Source: Imbricaverruca yamaguchii (taxonomy: Eukaryota; Arthropoda; Thecostraca; Neoverrucidae). From it: a stretch of 64,000 bases of DNA. The notes under the pieces are model-generated. The model was not told the origin of the DNA and did not search any database. It was given only the letters and a program-made list of their open reading frames with translations. This document shows positions 45,050 through 56,597 of the stretch, in pieces. The stretch's first letter is position 1; each line of letters opens with the position of its first letter. The stretch lies in assembly GCA_034440575.1 (NCBI GenBank), contig JAOTOL010001558.1, positions 622,501 through 686,500 of the forward strand, written 5' to 3'. The position numbers and the translations under genes were made by a program.

Positions 45050-45871
45050 TTAACCCCTGCCGTCTCGGGGGTCTTCAACCGCCCCCTTCATGTTTTTTCT
45101 TCTTCTCGCGGATAGCGGACGAACGGCGCGCGGTAGCGCGCCCAAATTTGGCATACCTTTTCCTACATCAATTTGACATGCTGATTGAAAATGGTTAGGT
45201 CAGGTCATCTAGGGTCAACGAGTTAGTCAAGTTCAAGTGAGGTCACCTCCAAAAAATGTTCAACCAGTCGTCACGCTTTAACGGATACAGATACTTTAAT
45301 GAAACTTTCAGCGTTTGCTAATCTTTACGGATGCAACATAACGTACGAGTGGAATTTTTCAATTTCTTTTCGTTTTTGACTGCAAAAATTTTGCGTATTT
45401 GCCAAATTGCAGTTCAAATTCAGCATTCTGGCTAAAGTAAACATTTTTTATTAGGGAAAGTTGACTTCCAACAACGTTTCTCAGTCTGCTCTACTCATTG
45501 GAAAAGGAAAATTAAGGAAACCTTGAACTAAAAATATTGAAATTTCAACAACATAAAAATTTGAGGTGCCAAAAAATATAGCCTTGGTCGATTTCGCTGT
45601 CATTTTCTCATTCGAAATAAATTGTTTTTTTTTCATATATCCACAAAATGAATTCCCCAGAGTCAAAAACATAATGTAAGACGTGAAAAGCCGTGAAAAT
45701 CTAGCCCCCTGATGACGTCACTTTTGGGGGTAAATTGTTTTGGAGGGTGGACCCGGACCCTACTCGTCGAGCGCTTTCCGATAACACCTCTTTCGTTTTC
45801 GTGCGATGCTTAGTTTGGATTTTAGATGGAGGTCTTCAACCCCCCCCCCGAGACGGGGTGTGAGGATTTGA
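45050..45871 (+). mobile_element. TTAA-type MITE family A, full copy (about 822 bp)
   Basis: It begins TTAACCCCTGCCGTCTCGGG and ends CCCGAGACGGGGTGTGAGGA, with TTTGA in place of the right TTAA. The interior aligns along its length with 30372-31165 and 58346-59128. The intact GATGACGTCAC near 45711 is the unoccupied version of the nested insertion site in the copy at 28648. Confidence 0.88.
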
Positions 45872-47075
45872 CCGGAAAGGCAAGGGCTAACATCGTGCAG
45901 TCGCCGAATACACCGGTCATGGTCTTCGCACACGACGATGCGCTCTCGTCACCTGCAGACGAAGTACCACTGTGGCTGGCGTGCGTAAAAGAGCTGTCGG
46001 CAGTGTCCCCCGTGTCTCCAGGTCGACGCAATTCAATTGAAATGGGGCGAAAAGGTTGAAGCACAACGCCGTCAATACGGGAGTGCCGAGCCGATCGACA
46101 CACCAACACCAGACGTATCGCTGACGCCAGCCGGTCTGCAATGGTGCTTCCCAAGGATATATCGAGGAGGTAAGTTCATGCCGGTGATCTTATCATCACG
46201 TTCACTCAGCGCTGGCGTGACGCCACCAGCGGCCAGAACCTGGCGGGCCGGCAGGCTCGGACACATTGAGCAGTGAGCAGCCCGGACACCACAGGCATGC
46301 TAAGACAGACTGAGCAATGGTTGGTTATTTGGGCTTAGGGGCGCATCGACTGCGATGGTCATACTGCGCCGCCCATAGACTGAGCAATGGGCAGCCCGGG
46401 ACACCACCGACATGCTGGGGCAGGCTGAGCAGTGGGCAGCCTAACGCGTCCAACAAAAATGTATACCTTGGCTTCAAAATTACATCAGCGATTCTCACAT
46501 TACTGTATCCTAGGACATCCCTCACCGGCACTTCAGCATGATACCCTTGTCCGTAAACAGAACCCAACGTGAGCTTCTGTTCACAAAAATACAAAAATAA
46601 ATACATAAATGTAATATGCCATGAACGGCATGGTGTGGGTCATGAACCGTCAAACGTTCGCACGTTCAGCACGTGCATCTGTTCGGCACCCGTTCCAGGA
46701 GGACCACAGTCCGCAAGTTGCACGACCGTGACATTTTGTGAAAAGATATGATTCACACGGGATCAGCTGTTCCACGTGGATGGCCGGGTGGAGTGCACCA
46801 TATGGTCATCTGGCAGGCGCCTCGTCCTGGCGGCACCACATCCGGGCCGAGTGTGGCACGCGCTGTAGCTACCATCGGCAGCCAATCACCACAGCTATTC
46901 GAGCATGCTCAGTTCATGCGACCATCTGGCTGGTGCTTTGTCTGGGTGGCAGCACATCCGGCTTCGAGTGTGGTAGCCGCCAACTTCGGTGGATCGGTAG
47001 CCTATCACCAGAGCTGTTCGAGTCTGCTCAATACAACGAAGAATGGCTCTTAGGTGCTCCTGGGTTTTAGACATT
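45872..47075. other. No gene recognised
   Basis: Contains one hairpin-family copy (46320-46384) and a partly repeated phrase GAGCAATGGGCAGCCCGGGAC around 46270-46440. Frames at 45826-47070 show no recognised domain. Confidence 0.45.
46320..46384 (+). mobile_element. Miniature hairpin element (family copy 4)
   Basis: GGTTATTTGGGCTTAGGGGC, then GCATCGACTGCGATGGTC, then ATACTGCGCCGCCCATAG. It is flanked by GACTGAGCAATGG on the left (46308-46320) and GACTGAGCAATGG on the right (46379-46391), so a 13-bp direct repeat surrounds the insertion. Confidence 0.7.
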
Positions 47076-47995
47076 GCGTGAGACGAAATGTACGACTCTC
47101 AATATACCAGGAGGTGCTGGGTTTACTCAACATCAAAAGTGGCGTTAGGGATCATGCTATATTACTCAACGTTTCGGCCAGGGGCCATCATCAGGAGTGA
47201 TAAAAAATGGCAGGGTTAACAATTGAAAAAACGCGGGAAGAAAGCATGCAAAAATAAGCGTGAAACGCAGAAAAGCATCTTCATTGCTGCAGACATTACA
47301 AGAAACTCCAAACCAGAAATCAACTAGGTCAAGATAAAATCCTCTGAGGAAGCCCGGGCCGATGGTCCATATACATATCGACACATATATAGACATATAT
47401 CGAATGTAACGCTTAATACATCAAATATAATTTATGTTTATGTAAATTTATGTGATATACCAAGACGTCGTTTGCGTGCTTAGTTGCGGCCGTAGATTAC
47501 GTATGTGTAGAGATTCGAGGACCTTCAGATCAGCGTTGTCCCTGGCTGTTGCTAGAATTTCTACTTTGAAGTTTGTGTTAGTGTCGCTGTGTTCCATGTT
47601 AGAATGTTTGCCGATCATGTGTTCGCCTAAAGGTGTGTATTCTCTCCGAAGTCTAGCATCTCCCAAGTGTTCAATGTACCTATCCCTGATGCTACGCTTG
47701 GTTTCTCCGACATAAAATATTCCAAGACAGCGGTTGCACGTTATTTTTTATAACCTACGTTTTTCCGCGTGCATCTACCTTTGAGCCCGTTACTACAGGT
47801 CATGTTCGTCTACCAGCAGGGCATGGCGACAATTCCAGGGCTGAGCGGACCAGGTAAGATTTCAGTGTAGGTCCGCTAGTCCAGGCTACCCTAACGTGAT
47901 CTAGATGAGACGAACGGATACCTGCATTTACCTTTTGATGTTGAGTAAACCCAGCACCTCCTGGTAAATTGAGGGTCGTACATTTCGTCTCACGC
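47076..47995 (-). mobile_element. Penelope-like element fragment between 64-bp inverted repeats
   Basis: 47076-47139 and 47932-47995 are reverse complements with about two mismatches in 64. Between them lies a minus-strand GIY-YIG endonuclease coding fragment (47448-47738). Penelope-like retroelements carry a C-terminal GIY-YIG domain and can end in inverted terminal repeat parts. There is no reverse transcriptase sequence, so the copy is a 5'-truncated or internally deleted derivative. The phrase AACGTTTCGGCCAGGGGCC at 47168 is shared in form with the foldback at 846-1032. Confidence 0.8.
47448..47738 (-). pseudogene. GIY-YIG endonuclease domain of a Penelope-like element (fragment)
   Basis: 96 codons to a TAA-type stop. 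They begin CNRC, then GIFYVGETKRSIRDRYIEHL, which holds the GIY-YIG core in the variant GIF..YVG and the conserved Arg of RSIRDR. Next come YTPLGEHMIGKHSN and VLESLHIRNLRPQLST, with the metal-binding Glu expected in VLESLHI and the Asn in RNLRPQL. The CNRC cysteines upstream fit the zinc-linked form seen in Penelope-like endonucleases. No reverse transcriptase precedes it in frame, so it is a fragment. In full elements this domain nicks target DNA for reverse transcription. Confidence 0.85.
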
Positions 47996-48426
47996 GAGTC
48001 TGCTCAGTTCGTATGGGCGGGAGGCAAGGTGTGGTTGTCATGCGCGCAAGCCCATTACACCTCGCTTACAGGCGACAATAATTACAGTCTGCACCCAAAA
48101 GGGGCATGCATACGAAATGTCTAAAATGTGTGCCCTGCACAGAGTTTACCGTTTTGAGTCGTGAGCGAAGTGGGGTGCACTTCATTCTTGTCAGCTGGGT
48201 GCATCTGTTTTGACGGTGACACTTCAGACAGGGACACTAGTACATCCGTCCACCACGAAAAACAGAACATGCAATGATCGCATCACTGGTAGATGATGGG
48301 TACCCACAAGTTTATGCAATCGAAAATCAATAGATGTTTGGTGATCGATCATCCGTGGGCTTTATGAGACCGGGAATCCGTAGGTTTTACGCGATCAAGC
48401 TCCGAAGTTTTCGGTTATATAATGTC
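47996..48426. other. No feature recognised
   Basis: About 430 bp between the Penelope-like fragment and the GGTTA-type repeat. Nothing supported. Confidence 0.45.
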
Positions 48427-48598
48427 TGAGCTTTAGGTTAGGTAAGGTTAGGTCAAGTTAGGTTAGATCATGTCGGCTAGGGCAGGTCGGTTCAGGTGAG
48501 GTCACGCTAAGTTAGGTCACGTTAGACCTGTTAATGTCCGGTTAGGTTCGGTCCGGTCCAGTTGGGTTCAGTTTGGTTAGGTTAGGTTGACAAAATTT
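48427..48598. repeat. Degenerate GGTTA/GGTCA repeat, telomere-like vocabulary
   Basis: Irregular AGGTTAGGTTAGGTC-type sequence with many substitutions. The arthropod telomere repeat is TTAGG, but the tract is imperfect and internal, so it is at most an interstitial relic. Confidence 0.65.
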
Positions 48599-49084
48599 GG
48601 TGGGAAACTAGCCAGTCACCAGGTTTATCCGGACTTGCCCAATGTGTAGGGATGCCATTGTTTGATCTGATAGCTGCTAAGCTTCGACACCCATTGGTTT
48701 CCGATCATGTACTGACCCTCCCCTATCCTTGCCACCGTTCCCAAAAGCGGTTGCTGTCGTGCTGATGTCATGTGACAGCTTTTGAAATCACAAGGAAGTC
48801 CCGTCGCAGTAGTGCGTGGGAAATTTTAAAGTGGCAGCAATGTAGCATAATAACATTTGAATATGCAGCCGTGTTGCGTCGCACTAATGTCGCTCAGGCT
48901 TTTGCCGCAGTAGCAATGTCGCACCCCAGCACCTGCACTTGCAGTTGTATCGTGCACCAATAATGTTGTGTCGAAGTATTTGTCGTATGGTGCCGCAACA
49001 GACGGTCGATGTCTTTACCACAGCAGTAACGTGGCGTCGTAATTGCCACAGCTTAGCGAGGCAATAATGTCGCATCGTGTTGCA
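48599..49084. other. No gene; diverged repeat-like DNA
   Basis: From about 48780 the sequence has scattered GTCGCAGTAG and AATGTCGCA words that resemble the array to the right, so it is likely the decayed edge of that array. Confidence 0.4.
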
Positions 49085-49400
49085 GTATTTGCATTCTCAG
49101 TCGCGTCGTGAAGCAGTAAAGTCGATCGAAGTTATTGGTGTAGTAGTGATGTTGCGTCGTGTCGCAGCAGTCTGTCTAAGATATTGGTGTAGCAGTGATG
49201 TTGCGTCGTGTCGCAGCAGTCTGTCTAAGATATTAGTGTAGCAGTGATGTTGCGTCGTGTCGCAGCAGTCTGTCTAAGCTATTGGTTTAGCAATGATGTT
49301 GCGTAGTGACACAGTAGTCATCGGTCCAAGCTATTGGTGCAGCAGTAATGTCGCATCGCAATCGCGTCGTGTCGTAGCAGTCTGTCGCAGTCATTGCAGT
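49085..49400. repeat. 49-bp minisatellite
   Basis: The unit is TATTGGTGTAGCAGTGATGT, then TGCGTCGTGTCGCAGCAG, then TCTGTCTAAGA. Central units around 49155-49280 are nearly identical with exactly 49-bp spacing; outer units are decayed. Confidence 0.9.
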
Positions 49401-50154
49401 CGACGCGCAGTACCACTCCAGCCGCACGCTCAGACTATACGGCTGATTGTACACCTTCGCTCGTACCACTTCGGCCGCATGCTCGTAATATCCAGCTGAT
49501 TGCCAGCCTCCGCTCGTACCACTTAGGCACGAGTGGTACGAGCGACTATGCTCAGACTATGCGACTGACTGCCCACTTCCGATTGTGCCAGTTTGGCAGC
49601 GTGCTTCGACTATACAGATGCACTTTCTAAGCTAAAGGCAATTGATTGCGAACACATTACTCGTTGAGGGCCTCTATATACTGACGACCTTTACAAAGGA
49701 CCTCCAGGAACGCAACACCGATAACGTTTTTCTGGTAAGATAGAGCGCAGATACTGTATGGCTGCATGTCGGCCTATATATAATTTAATGGTGTCAGAGC
49801 GGTAGGCGATAATAGTCGTTGATGAATGCCCATTGCCGTCGAGCGATGAGTTCTGAGTGCACTCCACGCTGTGCAACAGCATGCATACAAAGGTCCGCAT
49901 ACGACGGAACTCCAGCTGGAGGTAAATCCAGGGACACATCATCCGCAGATCCGCAAAACCGGTACATAAATACACACGTGGCCTGGTTCTAGTTGTGTTG
50001 TAGGGATGGTCGACCAACGAAGGAACGTCAAAGTAGGCGCAGGGCTCATTGGACCTCTACTCTAACGACGATCAGGTCACGCACCGGTCAGCTTGAAGTT
50101 ATTACAAACAACATCCAAGCATAACACCTATAATGGACCACAAAGAACTTCCAC
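49401..50154. other. Short GCTCGTACCACTTC-type repeats, then no feature
   Basis: Three imperfect CGCTCGTACCACTT units at 49400-49540; no gene recognised to 50154. Confidence 0.45.
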
Positions 50155-50935
50155 TTAACACTCGCACGTCCGGAGGTCCGCGCCAACTTCGCATGTCCGG
50201 GGGGGGGGGCAGATGTCTGCCCCCCTAAGATCTCTAGAACTATGCAAGCTAGCGACAAACGGAAAACGGCGTTGGATAGCTGGTGACGGGCTCCATCGAA
50301 AGTGTCTCGTTCATTTGTTCTCTCAGGTCAACAATCAGGTCACTGGGTCATCATAGGCCAAATTCGACCAGATCAGGTGTGGCTCAGATATCGACACATA
50401 TCTCAGGACCTGAAACAGATAGAAACAAACGGCGAACGCTATTCGACGGTCCCTGAAATGCGCTACCGACAATAGGCGGTGTAATTTAAGGTCAGGTCAA
50501 CCGAAACTCAGGTCAAGGTCATGAAGTCATGACCTCAGGTCAAGGCCTAGGGAGGTCATGTAAGGTTTCAATCGACACGTCTTGATGATACAAGCACAAT
50601 GACGGTAATTTCAGCCTTCTAGCTCAATGCAGTGCGATGTAATGCGCATAAATGTGGTGATCTCGGGTGACCTTGGAGACCTTGGCGAGGTCAATGAGCA
50701 AAAATATCAGCGGTAACATTGAGCATAGCTTCCATCTACATGCCACAACCGTTGTGAGATAATTCTGAGCGCAAATATGTAACCAGGAAACATTTGTATA
50801 TTTTACCATAGCCCTATAATGGCGGCAAATAAAGTTTGGCAAATAAAGATAAGGGAAATATAAAGTTTGGCGGCAAATGAGGAAGAACCGGAGGGGAGAC
50901 AGATATCTGCCCCCCTCCAGACGTGCGCGGGTTAA
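50155..50935 (+). mobile_element. TTAA-flanked MITE, family B (781 bp)
   Basis: It begins TTAACACTCGCACGTCCGGAGG and ends CTCCAGACGTGCGCGGGTTAA. The ends are inverted, with CAGATGTCTGCCCCCC near the left (50210-50225) and CAGATATCTGCCCCCC near the right. The interior holds AGGTCAAGGTCA clusters (50480-50570) and no coding frame. The layout matches family A (TTAA, short GC-rich ends, about 800 bp) but the sequence differs. Confidence 0.8.
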
Positions 50936-52042
50936 CTTCACTTGCCTTATCATGGGCTTGAATACGACTGTTGTTGGTTTGCCGAATATTACCCATAGCG
51001 TGTCTCGACTCGACGGTATCAAACACGCGTGAATTGTCCGTGGGAACTATGACGGTTTGTTCGAATTGTGGCGCCCAGTGGCGGTAATAATGCCCTGTGC
51101 GACCAACCCTCCGATTGCGCCGAACCGAAAGTTGTCTGGGGCAGTTGTTTTTGTAAGGCGTGCAGAGCCATCAAATTCATTTGTGCTGCCTTTATAGCGT
51201 GTGTGCTTTGCAAGCAAAGCTAAGGCAGGTGTACATTTACGTTAAAGGAGTTTTACGTTACAGTGTGTGTGCATGATGTCTTAGGTGCTGAAGGCGGGAG
51301 CTGGATGGGGGACATCTCCTGGATGTCTACATGGTCTTAGTTTTACCTTACTCCTCCGCAAGTTAATTTGCGGCTCTGATAGGGGAGTTGAGAGTAACGA
51401 AAAAATTGATTTTGCCAGGGTGCCAGAATTAACCTACTCTTGTCGAAGAGCACCGAGGGATCTTTCCCGCCTGGACAAGAAGGTAATTGTTCACGCCGCC
51501 TATCACACTCGTTAGCTGACGCGAGGTCAAATTGTATAGCACGACCGGTACAACCGGTGCCCCCTTCAATCTAGATGCTCGCACTCCGTGCTAATCAGGA
51601 GGGAGCGGTTTCAGCCAGTCCCCAGCGCGTCTCGAGAGTCTACTGTAGTTAAAGGAACACGCCGAAATGGCAGAAGCGCATTAGTCTGAAGATGCGGAGC
51701 TCTGAAAGCTCAGTTGTCAGAGAACAAACGTCTTATTGTGCTTGCACCACCCACATATGTGTGGGTGTTAAATCAGTGCCTACGAATACTCGAGAAGTGA
51801 TATCATTACTCAAAAAGATGATTTCCCGAAGTAAGTGCGCCACTAAAATCTGCGTGTACGTTGCATCAATCAGGCAACCTCTTAGACATGAAACACAAAC
51901 CCAGCACCCATATCTATCCCAAAGACGGCATGCATGTGCTGCGACATTAGGTGCACAGATCATGCACACCGACAGCCCAGCTGGAATACAGTCACGGACA
52001 CCCGCGCTAGCCTCTTTTGCCATGTCAAAGGTACTGACAGAG
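50936..52042. other. No feature recognised
   Basis: About 1.1 kb; frames at 51285-52104 have no recognised domain or splice context. Confidence 0.45.
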
Positions 52043-52292
52043 TAGTCACAACGTCCCGCATTTAGTCGTCCAAATGTACTGGCAGTCGACACAACGTCCC
52101 GCATTTAGTCGCCGAAGGTACTGGCAGTCGCCACAACGTCCCGCGTTTAGTCGCCGAAGGTACTGGCAGAGTCGCCACAACGTCCCGCGTTTAGTCGCCG
52201 AAGGTACTGGCAGTCGCCACAACGGCTCGTATTTAGTCGCCGAAGGTACTGGCAGAGTCGCCACAACGTCCCGCATTTAGTCGCCGAAGTCG
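52043..52292. repeat. 42/44-bp minisatellite (about 6 units)
   Basis: The unit is GTCGCCACAACGTCCCGCGT, then TTAGTCGCCGAAGGTACTGG, then CA or CAGA. The two-base GA insertion distinguishes alternate units. Confidence 0.93.
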
Positions 52293-52487
52293 GGCGTCAG
52301 CTGTCGACCGACTTGATGAGGCCGTGGATGAGGCAGCCGGTCGACTAAGTCACCTGACTGGCGACGAGGCAGTCTACAGCCACCAGAGTACAAACTGGAA
52401 TACATTCGTCGGGTGCTTTCAGTCCCTAAGCAAAAAGATGCATTCTGACCATGGACATCGATCCCGTAAAGCCAGCCAGGAAAACAT

Positions 52488-52548
<61 letters not shown>

Positions 52549-54582
52549 CCCATAATTACCATTCCATTCGTATCAGTGTATGATTAGAGCAGGTTTTAGA
52601 CCAGATGCAGATGAACAAACCTGGAGACAATCACAATATCTTTTGAAGTACGCTCTCCGAACGAATGCACTGCACCCCAAAGACGGCAAACCTACTATCA
52701 ATGCGATTACCAGGACCCTCATCCCAATAGCCTTCCACAAAGGAATGCCACCTTTTCTAGAATGATTGAGTCGGTGCTTGCAAACGATGTTAGAAACCTT
52801 CAGACCACAGGAAGTAATTGTTTCAATCACCCACCAAATATTCGCACCCAGCACGCAGTGACGTCTGGCCAAAGATGGCAATCGGAGAACGAAAGAGCGT
52901 CACCTGTGTCGCCGCTTTCCTCCGGCCAGGTAACCGGCTCTTCAGAGCGGGTTTCGCTGTTTAGAAGTAATTACCGGCTGGCGCGCAGACCAGCTGTGCT
53001 TCCGTAGATGGAGGAAGGGCTACCAGGAGCAAGGGCACGAAGAGAAAGGGTGTATGTCCAGGGCTCATAACTCACACACATACACTCACATACACTCAAG
53101 CTCGCACTTACCCTCGAGCCACGTGTGGGCGTAAGGCGCTCTCGGTCGCATTCTTAAAACATCTACTTCACTCGGAAATCAACCGAAATATTCACGTTTT
53201 ATGTTATGAGCCATGAAAACAAATGGCAAACAGCGTAATATGTTATCCGCTCTTCCTCGGCAATGTTCATCAAGTGGAAGGCATGTTTAATTTTACAAAC
53301 AGTGGTGAATCGCCTCGGCGATGAGTCAGTGGTGGCTGAGCCCACACCAGTGGCGACGTCCAGTATCCGCGCAATATATTGTACATTTGGACGTTATTCT
53401 TAACGGATATTCCCCCCGATGTAAGGTGACATGATATGCGGGGTGATTTCAAGCGATACTCTCCTGATGCTGGACACTCAAATTCACATTTGCTGCCCAA
53501 AATATGAATAATAAAGAGTACGTATGGTGATTGCACCAACATCGTTCGCTTCAGGTATCGCTGAAGACGCATATCGTGTCGTAATCATTCCTCTTGCGTT
53601 GGCTTACCACAATAATATGTCATATCTTGCTTACATGCTGCCGAAGCGACTCTGCACAGCATTAAATCAGCCAGATGAAGAATGACACACAAACAGCAGG
53701 CCTTACTGAATGCGCCGATAAACTAATGGCTCCGTCGTCGGCGATAATGCATATGTAATATATAACCGTAATCTATTCTCCAAACAGACGATTATCGCTG
53801 CGATGTTGAAAATCAACTTGGGTAAAACATCCATTTTATCCATTAACTTGCCTTGTCTCTCTTCGGAAGGCTTGTAGAGCGTACAACGCACGAAATATTC
53901 AGACTAGATGCTGCATGCTTGGAAGTGCTGTGCACAGAACATCGTATTCTGAAGGAACACCCACCTGCTTTTTGATCAAGCTCATAATTCATGGCTGTAC
54001 TTTTTCAGCGATGCCGCCGAACGTGTGTCGCTTTTAGAAGTGATGTGATAACATACGTCAGCTAAATTTGGTTGGTATAGCTTGAGTTATGGAGTTATAC
54101 TGACCCCTTCATTGGACCAGCTATAAACGTGCTTCGTGGTGCATCTTTGCTTGACGTGCTTGATTTGCTTTTGTTCTGACTCACTACCTTATTAGGTCCA
54201 TACTAAATAGAAGCACAGGAATGGCAACAACGTGATGTACAGATAAAAGAGATAACGCAATTGTTACTTGGCCTTTAGTGGGACATCTTTCTAGCGTGTC
54301 GACAGCAATGATAAGGCTAGCTCCAAATCCAATGTCTAGATGTGTTTGCTGTTGATCAATTAACCCGGATCAGGTTTCGGCATACATGCTAACGGTTCCC
54401 AACTGTATCGGACCAACACTCTACCTTATGTGTCGAGTCATCTTACCAATTCGCTCGTCATGCACGCACATTCACCCATTTCCCACAGAAAAAAGAGCAT
54501 GTACCACTACCCATCGAAAGGTGTCATGCCTTTAGTTACTAACGGCCTCATCCCTGACAGCTCAACTCTGGAAGTTCCAAAT
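52293..54582. other. No gene recognised; contains a (TA)n tract
   Basis: A 61-codon plus-strand frame at 52580-52765 was considered; no family recognised. Otherwise AT-rich, with no supported feature apart from the microsatellite at 52495-52543. Confidence 0.45.
52495..52543. repeat. (TA)n microsatellite
   Basis: Uninterrupted TA dinucleotides, about 49 bp. Confidence 0.95.
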
Positions 54583-55083
54583 CACCCACCACCCCGGCCA
54601 ATGAAGGGTTTTGGTGGCTCGCACCACTAGTTGGCTTACCAATGCACACAATTGCGTGCATCTCTTAGTATCAAACAAGAATTGTTTGCGACGTTGGAAA
54701 TGTTTCGCACTTCATATTTCTTGCCGATCTTCGTGATATGACTTGAGCAGCTCCAGTAATTTTCCAGGCCAGCCAAATTCAGCCTCACGTTTGCGAGCAG
54801 TCCCTCATGCCAAGTCTCAGCAAAGTATCCAAATCTTGTGAAAATAGTTAGATATATCAAGATGTAATGAGTCTTTTTGCTATACAATATTGCTAGTCTT
54901 TTCCTCATATGCTCCATTTCATGCTCTGTTATAATGCTTCCATCTGTGGTACTTGGTGAAGGCATGCTTTGATCGCGCGTCCGTGATGTGACCTTTCACA
55001 TCACGTTCATGTTTTATGGTACATCAGGGAGCGCTGTTTTAGCTAAACTATTGGTGCTTGCCTTTTGGCAAACACCAAAAGTT

Positions 55084-55112
55084 GAGGGAATTTTCCATAC
55101 GAAAATTCCCTC
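55084..55112. repeat. Perfect 12-bp-arm hairpin in foldback loop
   Basis: GAGGGAATTTTC and GAAAATTCCCTC around CATAC. Confidence 0.85.
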
Positions 55113-56023
55113 TGTTCAGATATCCTCGGTTCCATACGTCTAGAAGTAGATTGGCATCTCAGGCCTCAGGACGTTCTTAAATCATTCGCTTGTAAGCTGA
55201 CAACAGAAACTTGAAACACAGCTGGAGAGGAAAACACTGTCCGTGAGATGTGTCGGCCGGCTACCCGTACGCAGTGACAACTCTCGCCATCGTCTGCCAG
55301 CGATATTCCAAGGCAAACCACTGTAGCGAAATCCTTGCGTATCTCAAACCACTACAATATCACAACATTGACAAATCTGCTGATGTGATAAACCACACAC
55401 ACCTGGTAATGCTAGTCCTGAAGAGAGAACTCTACATACTTGACGTGACAGACGAGACGACAGAACAAACCTTGGGCAACACCCGATCTCATACGAAACA
55501 TCTGGAAACGAAATAAAAAAATATTCGATAACACCCGATCTTACACGAAACATTCGGAAACGAAACAGATTGCCTAAACGAGCGAGATAGCTACCACGTG
55601 AAATGCACTAGCAGCAATGGAATAAGCAACATTATGTGACTGGCGGACTGGCAACCCAATGAAGAGCATCTCCGTGGAAAAGCACCAATAGTTTAGCTAA
55701 AACAGCGCTCCCTGATGTACCATAAAACATTGAAAGGTTACATCACGGACGCGCGATCAAAGCACGCCTTCACCAAGTACCACAGATGGAAGCATTATAA
55801 CAGAGCATGAAATGGAGCATATGGGGAAAAAGATTCATGAGCAATACATCTTGATATATCTAACTATTTTCAGAAGATTTTCAGAAGGCATGAGGGACTG
55901 CTAGCAAACGTGAGGGTGAATTTGGCTAGCCTAGGAAACTACTGGAGTTGCTCAAGTCATACCATAAAGATCGGCAAGAAATATGAAGTGTAAAACATTT
56001 CCAACGTCGCAAACAATTCCTGA

Positions 56024-56495
56024 CTGATGCTCCCAGGATTCCGTATTTCGTCCACTTTTCGTCCTCATCTACTTAAATGAATTGAGGGCAAAGAAGACGA
56101 CAACATGCACTTTTCACCACAGAACGAATATGCCTCACCCAAAACATATAACCTTCTTACACATCGATCACTACAAGACCGAAATTTCAAACACAAATAC
56201 GAACAAGATTGGTTAATAGCCACCAATGCTGAACCGCACAACATATCCCAGCGATCTCCTCTTCTACCACCAGAAACTGGAAGTGGATTAATGGTAGACA
56301 ACACATCCTTTGCACGCAAGCTACTAAATCAACATGTGCAGGTAAAAAAGTAAAGCCCCCCATAGTTCTTCTTGATATAAAATATATAGCACAATACACA
56401 ACAATTTTTATCAACTCCGGGACGGCACACGGATAGGCATGCGCACGGGACAAATACTGGTGACACGAACTGTAGCAGTTGCCCAATCATTTCCG
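56024..56495. mobile_element. 472-bp insertion in right foldback arm
   Basis: The arm is interrupted between CAATTCCTG (about 56015-56023) and CAATTCTTG (56496-56504), a 9-bp near-direct repeat present once in the left arm. This looks like an insertion with target duplication. It contains an 82-codon frame with no recognised family and no clear inverted ends. Confidence 0.6.
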
Positions 56496-56597
56496 CAATT
56501 CTTGTTTGATACTAAGAGATGCACGCAATTATGTGCATTGGTAAGCCAACTAGTGGTGCGGGCCACCAAAACCCTTCATTGGCCGGGGTGGTGGGTG

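Larger units (their letters stand above)
54583..56597. mobile_element. Foldback element with long inverted arms
   Basis: Left arm 54583-55063 is inverted relative to 55685-56023 plus 56496-56597. The outermost 102 bp (54583-54684 against 56496-56597) are nearly identical; the inner arms differ by substitutions and several indels. The right arm is interrupted at 56024-56495. The loop (55064-55684) holds a 12-bp-arm perfect hairpin at 55084-55112. A minus-strand 109-codon frame in the left arm (54636-54965) is broken by stops in the right arm, so coding is not supported. Confidence 0.85.

Noticed and set aside
48427..48598. Telomere or chromosome end
   Set aside because: The GGTTA repeats are irregular, mixed with GGTCA, and internal to the window.
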